Source of the DNA: Diphasiastrum complanatum
Lineage: Eukaryota > Streptophyta > Lycopodiopsida > Lycopodiales > Lycopodiaceae
Assembly (NCBI GenBank): GCA_029204225.1
Contig: CM055108.1
Coordinates: 19,286,279 to 19,350,278 of the forward strand
Length of the DNA stretch: 64,000 bases
Reading direction: 5' to 3'
Shown: piece by piece, positions 46,330 through 56,640 of the stretch
How positions within the stretch are numbered: the stretch's first letter is position 1
Layout of the letters: each line of letters opens with the position of its first letter
Translations under genes and position numbers: made by a program
Notes under the pieces: model-generated
Told to the model about the DNA's origin: nothing
Database searches by the model: none
Seen by the model: the letters and a program-made list of their open reading frames with translations, nothing else

Positions 46330-47260
46330 ACTTCCTGTATATTTGTTGCGCCGGCACCTCAAAGGGTGCTGGGACTTGAGCGGTTTCCCCAACACGCGCT
46401 TAAGTCTAACATTCATCCATCATGCACTTACGTAAAAGCCAACTCAGAAACGTAACAAGCTTAACCATTCAGACTTAAGAAAATTGGAATCCCAACCAAC
46501 CCGAAAGCCAACTCAGAATCCGTCCCCAAAAGGTAACCAAAGGCAAAGACAAACCACACATGAAACCCAAGGCATAGTGGTCGCCAAACTGACCAATTGG
46601 CATAGCGGCAAGCCCCATGTCGATGACAGGGACCCTTAGGCGCCAGCGACGCAAAAAGGTTGTAGTAAGGATCCTTCCACTTGGACCAGTCCCGGAGGCG
46701 AAACCGAAATGGTATTCATCCCCAAGGATCAATTTTATTAGATTTGGAAGAGGTTACATTCATACATAGACAGACCGGTCTCGGGGCCACCAACACGTGC
46801 TGGGCATTGTGCCTGGCTCGTGCTGGTAGAGGGAGCTGAGACCTGGCGACTGGATTCCTGGCGCTGGTTGAGCTGCCCAAGTTTCTGTCTGCCGGACTCC
46901 CCCTATAGTTCTGCTATGATTCGGCGCACCCCCTCTGGTTTGAAACATAGTGCTTTCTGGTAAAGCACGCTTTTTAGGACTTAGTTTTTATTTTGTTGAT
47001 TAAGCCTGGCAAGCCTGGCAGTATCAGTCTGGCTCCTGGACATGGGTCCCGGGAGCCGTCCCGGCGGCCGAATCAACCTGCTTTCCTGACTAGGCCATGA
47101 CTCGAGCTCCAGAGCTAGCTCATGACTTTGTGACTACTTGACTGGCTCACCACAGGTCGGAGGCTCAGTCCTTGACGTTCTAACTTGCTCTGGGACCTTA
47201 GAGAGTGTCACCCCTTTGAGTCTTAGGGCACGTTGGGTGCACCCGAGTCAGCTTTACAAC
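46330..47260. other. GC-rich island without recognised gene
   Basis: Markedly richer in G and C than the flanks. Frames at 46732-46475 (-) and 46948-46760 (-) show no family. The minus strand has AATAAAA-type sequence near 46735, and the composition contrasts with neighbours as in an inserted element or LTR. A short direct repeat (gcctggcaagcctggca) lies near 47007. Confidence 0.4.
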
Positions 47261-47970
47261 AATATTCAATGCTACAACGTGATGTTTTCCAAGCATCAAC
47301 AACGCTACAAAGTGATGTTTTCCAAGCTGTTGATGTCGTTTAAACTTGAATTTCCTAAGTTTTTAAGAGATTTAAATCAATTATATATTTACGTTTGCCT
47401 TTGGGAGTTCCATTTTTCTATCTTTAATCATGTACTTCTTGATGGGATTTTCCTATCTTTCTTTCAATAAAGTAATATTCTTTACATCAAGGTTTGATTG
47501 AAGTGGGTCCTCCTAAATTATTGTATCACCAAAGGAGCCGGGCAAATCACATTATGCCTTGTAAGAAGTCATAGGTATGGCCCCCAAGGGGCTCACAAAC
47601 TACTTCCATTGCCGTGATGAGATAGATTAGCTTTTATTTATTTATTTTATAGATGGCTTTTCTTTTTTATGACAACCATTATGAAATAGAATCGTCATCT
47701 GAAAAACAAGATCTGTCTCTAAAAAACAAAATCGTCTCACTTTTTCGCCTCTATCATGGCGTGGTTAGTTTCTCCACATTATGCTTTTTAAAGAGTCTGA
47801 AAAGTGGGTAGAGAAAGCCGAAGAGCTTCTAGCCTAGGGTGATAACACTAGGTGGAAGGCCCTTCCCATGGCGGAACGGCCGGGAGGCAAACCTTCCTCG
47901 GTGTTAAAAAATTTACTTTTTATTTCAACCTTTTTTTTATTGTTAATTTTTTTGTACAAGCACTTTCCAA
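47261..47970. other. No recognisable gene
   Basis: Contains a duplicated phrase (tgatgttttccaagc at 47280 and 47312) and otherwise plain AT-rich sequence. Confidence 0.4.
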
Positions 47971-47974
47971 GCAA

Positions 47975-48026
47975 AAGGTGCATGTAAAAAAAGTTTACAT
48001 GCACCTTCCATCATCTGGAAGGTGCA
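47975..48026. repeat. Two overlapping perfect hairpins
   Basis: aaggtgcatgtaaa (47975-47988) pairs with tttacatgcacctt (47994-48007), a perfect 14-bp stem with a 5-base loop. tgcaccttcca (48000-48010) pairs with tggaaggtgca (48016-48026), 11 bp with a 5-base loop. The stems share 48000-48007, so the two folds exclude each other. Confidence 0.93.
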
Positions 48027-48928
48027 TCTAAAAATTAAAAAAAAGGCAGCGCATGGATTCTGCAGGTAGGCGGCTCAATTTTGAAATGTCAAAATTGATT
48101 TTATGTTTATAGAATTAATTTAAGTATGTCACTCTATCAAAATAGAAAATAAAACCATGGTCCATGACCAACAAGCCTCAAGGTGTTATTAAAGATTGGA
48201 CCATTGTTGTTGTGCACATTGAAAAATACGAAAAAACAATGAGATCTGAGAGATCGCGAAAGACCTTTGATGTGCACATTATTAAAGGTAATTGAAAGAT
48301 CACAAGCAACTTCATCATGCATGTAAAAAATTTAGGAAAAAGCAAAGGGATCGTGATTTTGAATAAATTACATAACAGAAGCACATTTCAACTCAGATTC
48401 ACCTAAGAAAGTACATGGTAGCTTTGAGATCGTCATCACAATAGTGGTAAGCTATCACCTCAAAGCTAAACAATATAGCAATTTGAGAATATTTTTAAAA
48501 AAAAAATCCAACTCAAACTCACCTTATAGCGACATGTCATCTTCGAGATCATGATAGCTCATGAGTATTTGGGAATAGCAAACAAGGTTAGCATTACCTA
48601 TAGATGCAACTAGATCACTTACAAAACTATCATGCCAACTAGTTCAAATGTTGTTGCTTTGGCCAAAGAAGTGGCATATTTTACAAGGTTTTGACATTTT
48701 GCAACTAAATTTTTTGCGAGATTCTTCTACCCATGATCCAACAAAATGGTATCACATCTTGTGCTACTCTTTTTATGCCACTACATTATTTTTGAAGAAT
48801 AAGAATTGTGGTTTGATGCATACTTATTAAAACTTTGACTATCCATCAAAATAGGTCCATCACAAAATACTTTGGTTCTTTTAATATAGGTTTACTTTTA
48901 TTATAAAAAAAAGTTGTTGAAGTTGTAA
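48027..48928. other. No recognisable gene
   Basis: AT-rich sequence. Short repeats such as agatcgtgaatttt-like phrases are weak. No ORF with a motif. Confidence 0.4.
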
Positions 48929-48954
48929 AAGCTAGCATGCCGGCATGCTAGCTT
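48929..48954. repeat. Perfect 26-bp palindrome
   Basis: The 13-base half-site aagctagcatgcc is followed by its exact reverse complement with no spacer. Variants of the tagcaygccggcrtgcta core recur at about 49038, 49158, 49212, 49267 and 49335. Confidence 0.95.
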
Positions 48955-49149
48955 GCAAGTTTTTTATTTTTTTTAAAATGAAGTTTTTTTGAAAAACTTT
49001 CTGAAAAAATAGATTTCTTTTTGGAGTTGATTTGACTAGCATGCCGATGTGCTAGACGAGTAAATTATAAAATAGAAAAGCTATTTTGACACATATGAGA
49101 ATCAAATTTTGAGTAGAAACATTATTTCAAAATATGTTTTTCAAACTCC

Positions 49150-49370
49150 GAACATAGTAAGCCGACGTGCTAAGGTAAACAACTAAAAAAAAAAATTGCA
49201 ACCTTTAAAGATAGCACGCCGGCGTGCTACATGAAATGAAAAAAAAAAGATTGTAGCCTCCAAACCTAGCACGTTGGCGTGCATGGTGAGACCGCCTGGA
49301 GAAATTTTTTTTTTTTTTGGGCGGTCTCGCCATGCACATCGGTGTGCTACCTTTGGAGGCTGCAAAAAAA
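49150..49370. repeat. Fold-back repeat with embedded GC palindromes
   Basis: 49251-49296 and 49320-49365 form an inverted repeat (about 37 of 46 positions complementary) with a 23-base T-rich loop. Each arm carries a tagcacg.tggcgtgca-type core. Just left, 49190-49230 is a direct-repeat relative (ttgcaacctttaaag, then tagcacgccggcgtgcta, a perfect 18-bp palindrome at 49212-49229). A-tracts precede the units. It resembles a small fold-back or MITE-like element; no coding sequence. Confidence 0.88.
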
Positions 49371-49870
49371 AAAATTAACTTGAAATTTTTAACTATGTAC
49401 CAAGCCACATTCTTAATAATAAACATTGAAGTAGTAGCATATAAAAGGTACCATGTGCTATCTTTTTCTTGTGAATCATGGCAAGAAAGAAACTCGCAAA
49501 ATGCCAAGGCCCTATTTGACATGTAGATTTGAAGAAACCACAAATCTCTTTTAAAAGCACATAAAAAGTAGAAAATCAAATTAGAACTCTTCAGATGGAT
49601 GCAAAAAAATATGTAATTACATGTAGTATTAGCAAAAGTTACTATTCGACCTTTTTTACCATTGAACCCATGTAGGTAGCTTGGACAGGTTGGTCACTCT
49701 TGTTGCTATTGACCTTTGCATGCAACTCCAGTTTATGGACTCTAGCACTGACGCTTATATAAGCTTTCGATATAGACAAATATCAATCACTTGCTTGAGA
49801 AAGAACCTTGTCCATAGCTTGTTTTTATTTTTTTATTTTTTGCTAGCCTCCATAGACGTAGCAAGGGAAA
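49371..49870. other. No recognisable gene
   Basis: AT-rich, with short frames lacking motifs. Confidence 0.4.
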
Positions 49871-49874
49871 ACCC

Positions 49875-50100
49875 ATGCACCAGAGTTATTACCGTCGGGC
49901 TACAAATGCCTCCCTTCAGCTTTTCCTCCCGGGTTCGACCGCGGCCACCCCCAACAGACAAAGTGGTAGGCACCAACACCGCGTAGGTGCAAGTCGTGTG
50001 GGGGTTGCACCCACTAAACCCAAGCTGGAGGCTGGGCCGCCACACTGGGGTGGAATCAAATGGCCTAGTGCGACAAGGCGAGTGCCCAACACTCACGGTG
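49875..50100 (+). other. GC-rich block with box-B-like motif, possibly SINE-derived
   Basis: cccgggttcgaccgcgg (49927-49943) resembles the T-loop/box B of a tRNA-derived SINE, in a ~225-bp GC-rich block that is sharply different from both flanks. No box A or 3' tail was identified with confidence. Frames here (49875-50231, 49987-50283) show no family. Confidence 0.3.
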
Positions 50101-50880
50101 AACTTGACATATTCTCAAGACCATCTTTTTCAAACTCGTCTTCCTCATTGGAGTCAACTGGCATATCTTCTTCTGAATCGACATATGATGTTGACAAAAA
50201 ATATTGTAAATCAGCCTTTTTCCATTGGTGACAAGTTGAGGATGATGGTTGTGCCATTAACCCAAGTCATTCTTTTGAAATAGCTTTAGTTGATTTTCAC
50301 AAATGATCAGCCTTTGTCAACTCAAATTTCAAAGCTAAAACATCTACATCATTTAAATCTAGATCATCAATTCATGGTTGATTTTTCACCAAATGTTTTT
50401 TTTTGTACTTTGGATCTAATACAACATCTTTTGAGATGTTGTGGACCCATAATACTTTCAACTGATTACTATTTTGTATAAATCCAAGCACTTTTGTAAT
50501 CCAAAATGGATGCCCTTCACTACTTTCAAAAGCCTAAAGTGCAACAAGATGTTGGAAATATGTGATAATGATGTCAAATAAATATTCAACAATGATGTGA
50601 ATGTCGAAAGTTCATAAAGACTATTAGACATATGTACATCTATGACTGAGCCACAATGAACTATCATTCAAAAATTGGAACCCAAGAGCTATGAAGAGTA
50701 CGACACCCACAAACAACCAAGGAGTAGGAATAGAGATAGATTTACCTTTCGCCATGCATTTTCTAGAATTACCAAAGTTTTAATCCTCTGATTGGACGTA
50801 GCTTAGGCTTTGAAAGGGGCAGCCAGTGACAACTACCGCTTCTCCCATTGAAAAGACTAGTTTCAGCCTTTGGATCACTC
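50101..50880. other. No recognisable gene
   Basis: AT-rich sequence, no motif seen. Confidence 0.4.
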
Positions 50881-50887
50881 TCTTTTC

Positions 50888-51145
50888 GAGGAATGGTTCC
50901 TCGATTCTGGAGCAATGCAGCACATGACAAGCCATCAAGAATGGTTCCTCGATTATTCGGCCTACAGCACCAAGAAGTTCATTCACCTTGGAGACAAGCT
51001 CACACAGAATTGAAGGTGAAGGTACTGTCAAACTGAATTTTTAGAATGAAATGTCGAAACTGATACCGAATGTATTGTATGTTCTAAACTTGACGACAAA
51101 TCTTTTGTCGGTCAGTCGAATTACAGATTTAGGACATAGGGTAGT
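50888..51145 (+). pseudogene. Copia protease remnant (plus strand)
   Basis: One frame reads EEWFLDSGAMQHMTSHQEWF and then LGDKLTQN (50895-51010): the Copia protease active site DSGA and the following .LGD strand. After a stop and a shift the frame from 51051 reads PNVLYVLNLTTNLLSVSRIT, the protease C-terminal region. Its closest relative in the window is the minus-strand element at 13 kb (WYLDSGAAQHMTHH). It lies head-to-head against the Gypsy gag remnant that starts at about 51130 on the other strand. Confidence 0.85.
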
Positions 51146-51810
51146 GGGTATCATCGAAAATATGAGCAAAATGCATGACATCTTCAAGGTTGTGGCTGAT
51201 TTCGGTGGACCTCCAACTGATAATCTTTGGACAAGCCCAAAATGAAATGCAGCTTAAGGAGCACTCCGCTAATACGGTTAACAAACGGCGAAATAGCTTC
51301 TTGGAAGTCTTGCAAATAGACATCCAAGGGTTTCGTCCCCATTTGCAACATGGCAAATCGATGATAATATTCAAAATCGTCAAGGACTGGCATAAAGGCA
51401 GTCTTAAAGGCTACATGGAAGTCATCCCAAGTAGATGGGACTGTAGCATGCTCCTTAAGATCCTTCCACCATGAATATGCTTTGCCTCGCAAAAATATAA
51501 TGGCAGTTGCAATTCGGGAGCTGTCTGGTAGATCGTGCATGGAGAAATGAGATGTCCACCGATCCAACCAAGCCAAGACCACATTCTGGTGTGTATCCTT
51601 CTTCTCTCCAATGAAAAACTTTGGGGTAAGCATCAGGTTGAGGAGTGTCTGCCGAGATTGGGCCATAGCCCGCAACTCGGTCTCCGCCTGTTCATGCTTA
51701 GCCCGCATGTCAACAATCTGTTGTTGCAACAGACTAATTGCATGCGTCATATTCTCCATATCAGTCCCGATGGGACTTGGAGCTCGGGTTTCTTCCACAG
51801 GAGTGTCCAT
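51130..51810 (-). pseudogene. Gypsy gag remnant, copy 1
   Basis: ATG 51810 opens a ~208-codon frame: MDTPVEETRAP leader, a coiled-coil-like stretch (MENMTHAISLLQQQIVDMRA), then the Retrotrans_gag domain: ATAIIFLRGKAYSWWKDL, STWDDFHVAFKTAFMP, FAMLQMGTKPLDVYLQDFQE and LKLHFILGLSKDYQLEV. The stop is at 51184; a shifted frame continues LEDVMHFAHIFDDTH to about 51135. No zinc knuckle or pol follows: Copia protease sequence abuts it. The longer upstream part of the frame (to 51885) is non-coding leader. Confidence 0.9.
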
Positions 51811-52960
51811 GGCAAAAGCAGTATGTAGCAAAAAGCTAGAGGGAAAATGGAGAACAATGGTATCAAAACCGTTAAAAACTGACAACTAGAGAAAAAAAAA
51901 CAAGTAAGCTTGAGCACAAGGGAACTCAGAAGCAACTTTGAGAATGGAGTAGAGGAAAGTGAGAAAATTAAACTTTGAAGTTGTAAAATTGTATAGACCA
52001 AATTGACCAAGAAATAAAGGCTATCCTGTCTTCCATTCTTTTTGTATGAAACGTATTTTGAATATTAGAGCTTATTACTCTAACTGATGAATTTTGAGTG
52101 CATGTATCATTACCTGAAGACAAGAAATGAAACTGTAGAGCAATGCTAACAGTTTGATATGCAGGTTCTAGAAATAGAATCTAATGATGAACCATTTGAT
52201 GATATGACTTCTAACCTTTTTCTAAGGGTATGTGCAGGTACTAAGAAGAGTACCTGAAGAATGAATCTAAAGAAGCTTCTTAAAGCTTAAAAGATGGTAC
52301 CTGAAGAAGGCTCAATCGAGTCTATAAAGACTGGGAGAAGAAACCAAAGGACTAACCACCCTTTGTGTCACACTCCACTATGATTGGGGATGGGCAACCC
52401 CTAGAAAAAAGGGCCTAGGAATTGATGAAAATTATGCAAGGTAAGATGGACATATACAAAGCCTTTCCCATGACATGAAAAACACTTGGGTGGATCCCAA
52501 TGTTGTAAACAAAGAAATATTCAACTTGAAAGTGGCTAACATTGAATGTTAGGCTACCTACCTTCTATCCTTATCAATATGTAACTTACCTACTTTTCCA
52601 CATGGCTTGAAAGCCATAGGACACCTAGGAAAATGCGCCCTCCTACTCCACCCCTTTTGCCTTAAACACTCTCTCACACCTATACCCTCACCCTCTCACT
52701 TTACTTATCCTAGAGTCTCCCTTACACCTCTCACACTCATTTTGGACACATCAGCCACTTCCTAAAGACTACACAATCCCTATAAAAGGACTAACTCGCC
52801 CCTCTCCCTCATTATTCATCTCCCATTCATTTTTGCTTTGCCTCTTGCTCTTGCTTTTGTGTGTGTAGGTGCTTGGAAGAAAGCTTGGAGCTATGGCTTG
52901 AGGAGGATCCGTCAAGCTCGGATTGTAACCACTTTCACACACACTCACTTTATCCTACCT
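51811..52960. other. No gene recognised; likely Gypsy leader/LTR relics
   Basis: To the right of the minus-strand gag lies its expected leader. The plus-strand phrase atggtatcaaaaccg at 51858 may mark the primer region. Beyond it I found no LTR pair or gene up to the (CT)n tract. Confidence 0.35.
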
Positions 52961-52963
52961 CTT

Positions 52964-52968
<5 letters not shown>

Positions 52969-53042
<74 letters not shown>
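52969..53042. repeat. (CT)n microsatellite, ~73 bp
   Basis: Uninterrupted ct dinucleotides. The Ser/Leu-rich frames through it are artefacts. Confidence 0.97.
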
Positions 53043-53045
<3 letters not shown>

Positions 53046-53053
53046 CTTTCACA

Positions 53054-53310
53054 CCATCCATGACTTGATGGCTTTGCATGTCTCCTCATCCATGACTTGA
53101 TGGCTTTCCATGTCAGCCCATCCATGACTTGATGACTTTGCATGTCACAACATCCATAGCTTAATGGTCATGCATGTCTGCTTTAGGACTTACATGTCTG
53201 ATTTAAGAGTTGCATGTCTTATTTGGGAACTTGCATGTATGAAATTGAAGCTTGCATGTTGAAATTGAAGCTTGCATGTCAGATTGGATTCATGCATGTC
53301 ATGCCTACTA
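53054..53310. repeat. Minisatellite with ~32-bp and ~23-bp units
   Basis: Three to four copies of a ~32-bp unit (ccatccatgacttgatggct, then ttgcatgtc) pass into shorter units built on gcttgcatgt and gaaattgaagcttgcatgt. It follows the (CT)n tract directly. Confidence 0.85.
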
Positions 53311-53520
53311 ATGCCAAATGCCTATGCATGCTTTCTTCTTGATTAGTAAGTCTTTGCATGTCATAAGGAACCACTTTTCTTGGTATAAGATTCTTTAAGA
53401 TCCAGAATTTGTAAACTTCTGGTTGATGTAAAAGATCTAAGAATCCATCTTCCCAAAACCACTGTATATGTAATTAACCTTGGGCCAATTGATCTTGCAT
53501 AATTTGAAAGAAAATCCTTC

Positions 53521-53538
53521 GGGGGGGGGGGGGGGGGG
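53521..53538 (+). repeat. G18 homopolymer
   Basis: Eighteen consecutive G residues followed by tcccc. Length is prone to sequencing error. G-quadruplex potential on this strand. Confidence 0.8.
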
Positions 53539-53764
53539 TCCCCATCTTGACCCCTCAGCAAGTCTCTTGAATGAATGACTTTGTGATTGAATGTTAAAGT
53601 TTTTCTCTAAGTTTTTGAGTTCTTTTTTCAAGTTCTATTCAACAGTGTTATGTTGATTTGTTCTTTTTAAGTCACAACTTCTAAAGTCTGGACTTTAGAA
53701 TTAGTAGACCTTCACTTCAAGTTCACAGAAGTTCAATACTTGAGTTATCAACCCCTTCTCTATG

Positions 53765-54860
53765 CATGAGAAACACTACTCGTTTCTTTTGGCCTTACCA
53801 AAATTTTGCCCTCTCGAATCTAGAGTGTTTCTTCTTCTTTCTCAAAAGGGAAATCCATGTCAAAAACCATTATCTTGCCCTTCTTGAAGGAGTCACCTAA
53901 AGATGGGTTTTTCTTGGGTTCATATTTTTGGCCTTGTTACTCTTTTTGAGTCCTAGTATGTGTATCATCAAAAATTTTGGTGTAGCGCACTACACGTCTT
54001 CCAAGTTTGAATGACTGGTTACGACGGACCTCCAATTGGTATTCTTTGGGCAAGCCCAAAATAAAGTGCGAGGACTGGGTCCATCTTGCTACAAACCACG
54101 AAATTGTTTATTAAAAGTCATGTAAGGAGGCATCAAATAGCTTCCATCTATTTGCAAAGTGACATATCAATGATAGTATTCAAAATCATCCAAGATCGAC
54201 ATACAAGCAGCCTTGAAGGCAATCTGAAAGTTCTCCCAAGTCATAGGAACATTGGCACATTCCTTCCACCATGAATACACCTTACCGCCCAAAAACATAG
54301 CGGTAGTGATCCACGAACTATTAGATAAATCGTGCATTGAGGAATGAGAAAACCATCAATCCAACCATGCCAAAATCACGTCCTGGTGCATGTCTTTTCT
54401 CTTCTCTATGAATTTGGGAGTAAACATTGGGTTGAGGAGGGCTTGTTGAGATTGTACCAGGGTCTTCATCTCTAACTCCACCCATTCGTGTTTTGTCTAC
54501 ATGTCTAAAATTTGTTCTTGTAACAAATTTAAAGTCTGCACCATTTCTCCATGTAGGCCACTACTGGATTTGGAGCTTGAGTTCCTTCCATACCATGGGA
54601 AACACAACTTGTTGCTTTTGGCCTTATTAAAATCCACCCTCTATGACCAAGAGTGTTTCTTTTTCTTTCCCACAGGAAAAGTTGTGTCAAAAACCATTTC
54701 CTTGCCCTTCTTGAAGGAGTTGCCTCAAGGTGGGTTGTTCTTGGATTTATATTTTTGTCCTTGTTGCTCATTGCGAGTAATAGCATGTGTATCGTCAAAA
54801 AAATTTGAGTAGCATACTACATCTTTGAAGTTCTGTGGCTGGTTACAATTCCTTATCCAT
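53765..54860 (-). pseudogene. Gypsy gag remnants, copy 2, with duplicated C-terminal part
   Basis: Minus-strand homologue of the gag at 51.2-51.8 kb, without a long open frame. 54600-54010 corresponds to the gag N-terminus and core (plus-strand phrases ggacctccaaytgrtawtct and tccttccaccatgaata are shared). 54030-53765 and 54860-54590 are two copies of a C-terminal segment that reads DDTHA/TRN..QGQKYKSKN and SFKKGKEMVFD. In reading direction the order is C-part, N-part, C-part, as in a tandem duplication. All copies are broken. Confidence 0.82.
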
Positions 54861-55455
54861 TCCATAAGAGGGCCAACCTGCTTTTATTGAAATGAGAAAA
54901 AGCATGTACAATGATTCGAAACTACCACTTATATAGTGGATTGGAGGGTCTTGGCCAATTCCTACCTCCCTAACTATTCAAATTAAAAAAGAGTAGGAAT
55001 CCATTGAATAATTGGAGGGAACCAATTTGAAATTGAATTTTGATGGGAACTCCTATTTTATTCACTAACTTGACTTTTGGGCCTTGCGACATTGGAAGTC
55101 CCGCAAAAAGGCCTAAAGTCCTTTTATTAACTTGTAACTAGAGTTGTCTTGGGATCAAGTCATCAAGGCCGAATAGAAAATATTTGAGATGGCAGATAGT
55201 CGACGTGGTAGAATGGCTGAGTGGTCGAAAGTCAAAGTCGTCAAAATGTTCGACGTGGCGAATGCCGAATAGCTGAGGTGGTCGAACAATTTCGTGTCGT
55301 CAAGACTCTATCACAAATTTCTTTGTATTTCTGCAAATTGTTAGAAAACAAGTGTAATTCTGCAAAGTGTGCAACTGTACATGTATTTACAACAGTTAGT
55401 GAATGGATCTATATTAGAAGAAAGATAGAGATGGAGATGATAGGAATCCAACAGG
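54861..55455. other. No recognisable gene
   Basis: A small repeat of gtcgacgtgg/ttcgacgtggcgaatg type around 55199-55290. No protein motif. Confidence 0.4.
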
Positions 55456-55940
55456 ATGCATGTCTTTCAAAAACCATTTTGGGGTGAGGCTCTCACTTGT
55501 GTAAATTATTTTGTAGTAGATTGTCTAATCTTGCTATTGGAGGGAAAACACCATTTGAATTGTTGATAAGAAGAAGCCAAAAGTTGATCACTTGTGGATC
55601 TTTGGATCTATTGTTTTGTTCATGTTCCCTTGAATGTAAGGACTAAGGAGGATCCTAACTCTATCAAAGGGATTATGGTTGGACATTCCACATCAAAGAA
55701 AGTGTAGAGAATCTTTGTGCAATCTACTACTTAGATTGTGTGGAGCAAGCATATCAAGGTGGCACATCACTTTGTGAGGGAAAATTTTCAAGCAAAGGAC
55801 ATCATTTTGGAACATGGGGATACTTCATCATGTGTGGCTGATCTTCTCACTAAGCCTTTGATAAAGGCTTCATTTGTAAGTCATAGATTAGCCGTAGGAG
55901 TTGTTAGTAAATCTATCTTGCAAGATGTTGTATAACTAGC
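55456..55940 (+). pseudogene. Copia element 3: integrase tail fused to RNase H tail
   Basis: FQKPFWGEALTCVNYFV (near 55467) and, after shifts, LAIGGKTPFELLIR and FVHVPLNVRTKEDP with IMVGHSTSKKV are the end of the integrase core and the segment after it. From 55738 the frame reads WSKHIKVAHHFVRENFQAKD, then SSCVADLLTKPL, the C-terminal end of RNase H. Reverse transcriptase and most of RNase H between them are gone. The element belongs to the same family as elements 1 and 2. It is useful because it retains the true end of pol, lacking in element 1. Confidence 0.88.
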
Positions 55941-56640
55941 TCTCTTTTAAGGAGGAGTGTGAAATTGGATAAAAGAAAGCTAGTTTTTTTTAATGCTAGA
56001 GTAAATCATGGGGTTGGACCTACATCCACCACCATATTGTACATATCTTTATGTTGATTTGGCAAAGGCAAATGACTCTCGTCTTGAGTTATATGAGGTG
56101 ACGACACATGTCCTTATGTGTAGGAATAAACATTTGCAAGTAGAGCACCATAATCCAAATCCTCATCTCATTGGTTGTTTGAGGTCCAATCAAATTATGA
56201 GGTGCAAATCATGAGGTCCGATCATGTTTAGAGGTTGTCACACACTTTTCAAGCAAGAACACGAGCTACCACTATTGGAGTGAACTCTCATTGTACACTT
56301 TACACTTTTGAGAGATAGATTATTTTAGAGTCATAATTGTTTTGTACTTTCTCTCTCTACCCGAGAGCTCATGGTTTTTCTCTCTCTACTCGAGAGTGGG
56401 ATGTTTGTCTTTGAAAAATACTTAGTTTTTTCATTGATGTGTACGAAACTTGCTTGTCTTTGATGGATGATTAGTTTTTGTGTGTAAGAGCTCTTGCCTA
56501 AATCCAAATCATGGTTGATAGCCCTCTTAAATCCGATTTGATCAAGATAGATTTGGTAGTGTGCAAACTGTCATGCATGTAGGTCATGGTAGACTTATGC
56601 AAGGTCCATAAATGCTTATTTTTAACAAGGGATATTTGGA
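55941..56640 (+). mobile_element. Polypurine tract and 3' LTR of Copia element 3
   Basis: aaggaggag (about 55949-55957) is followed by tgtgaaattggataaaagaa, the LTR start shared with element 1 (tgtgagaaattagcaaaaat). It carries two ctctctctacycgagag motifs (near 56351 and 56380), as in the LTRs of the other two copies. The right end is estimated. Confidence 0.8.

Noticed and set aside
51811-51885. Gypsy gag start at 51885 as given by the longest frame
   Set aside because: The upstream part has leader-like composition. ATG 51810 followed by a gag-like N-terminus is the better start.
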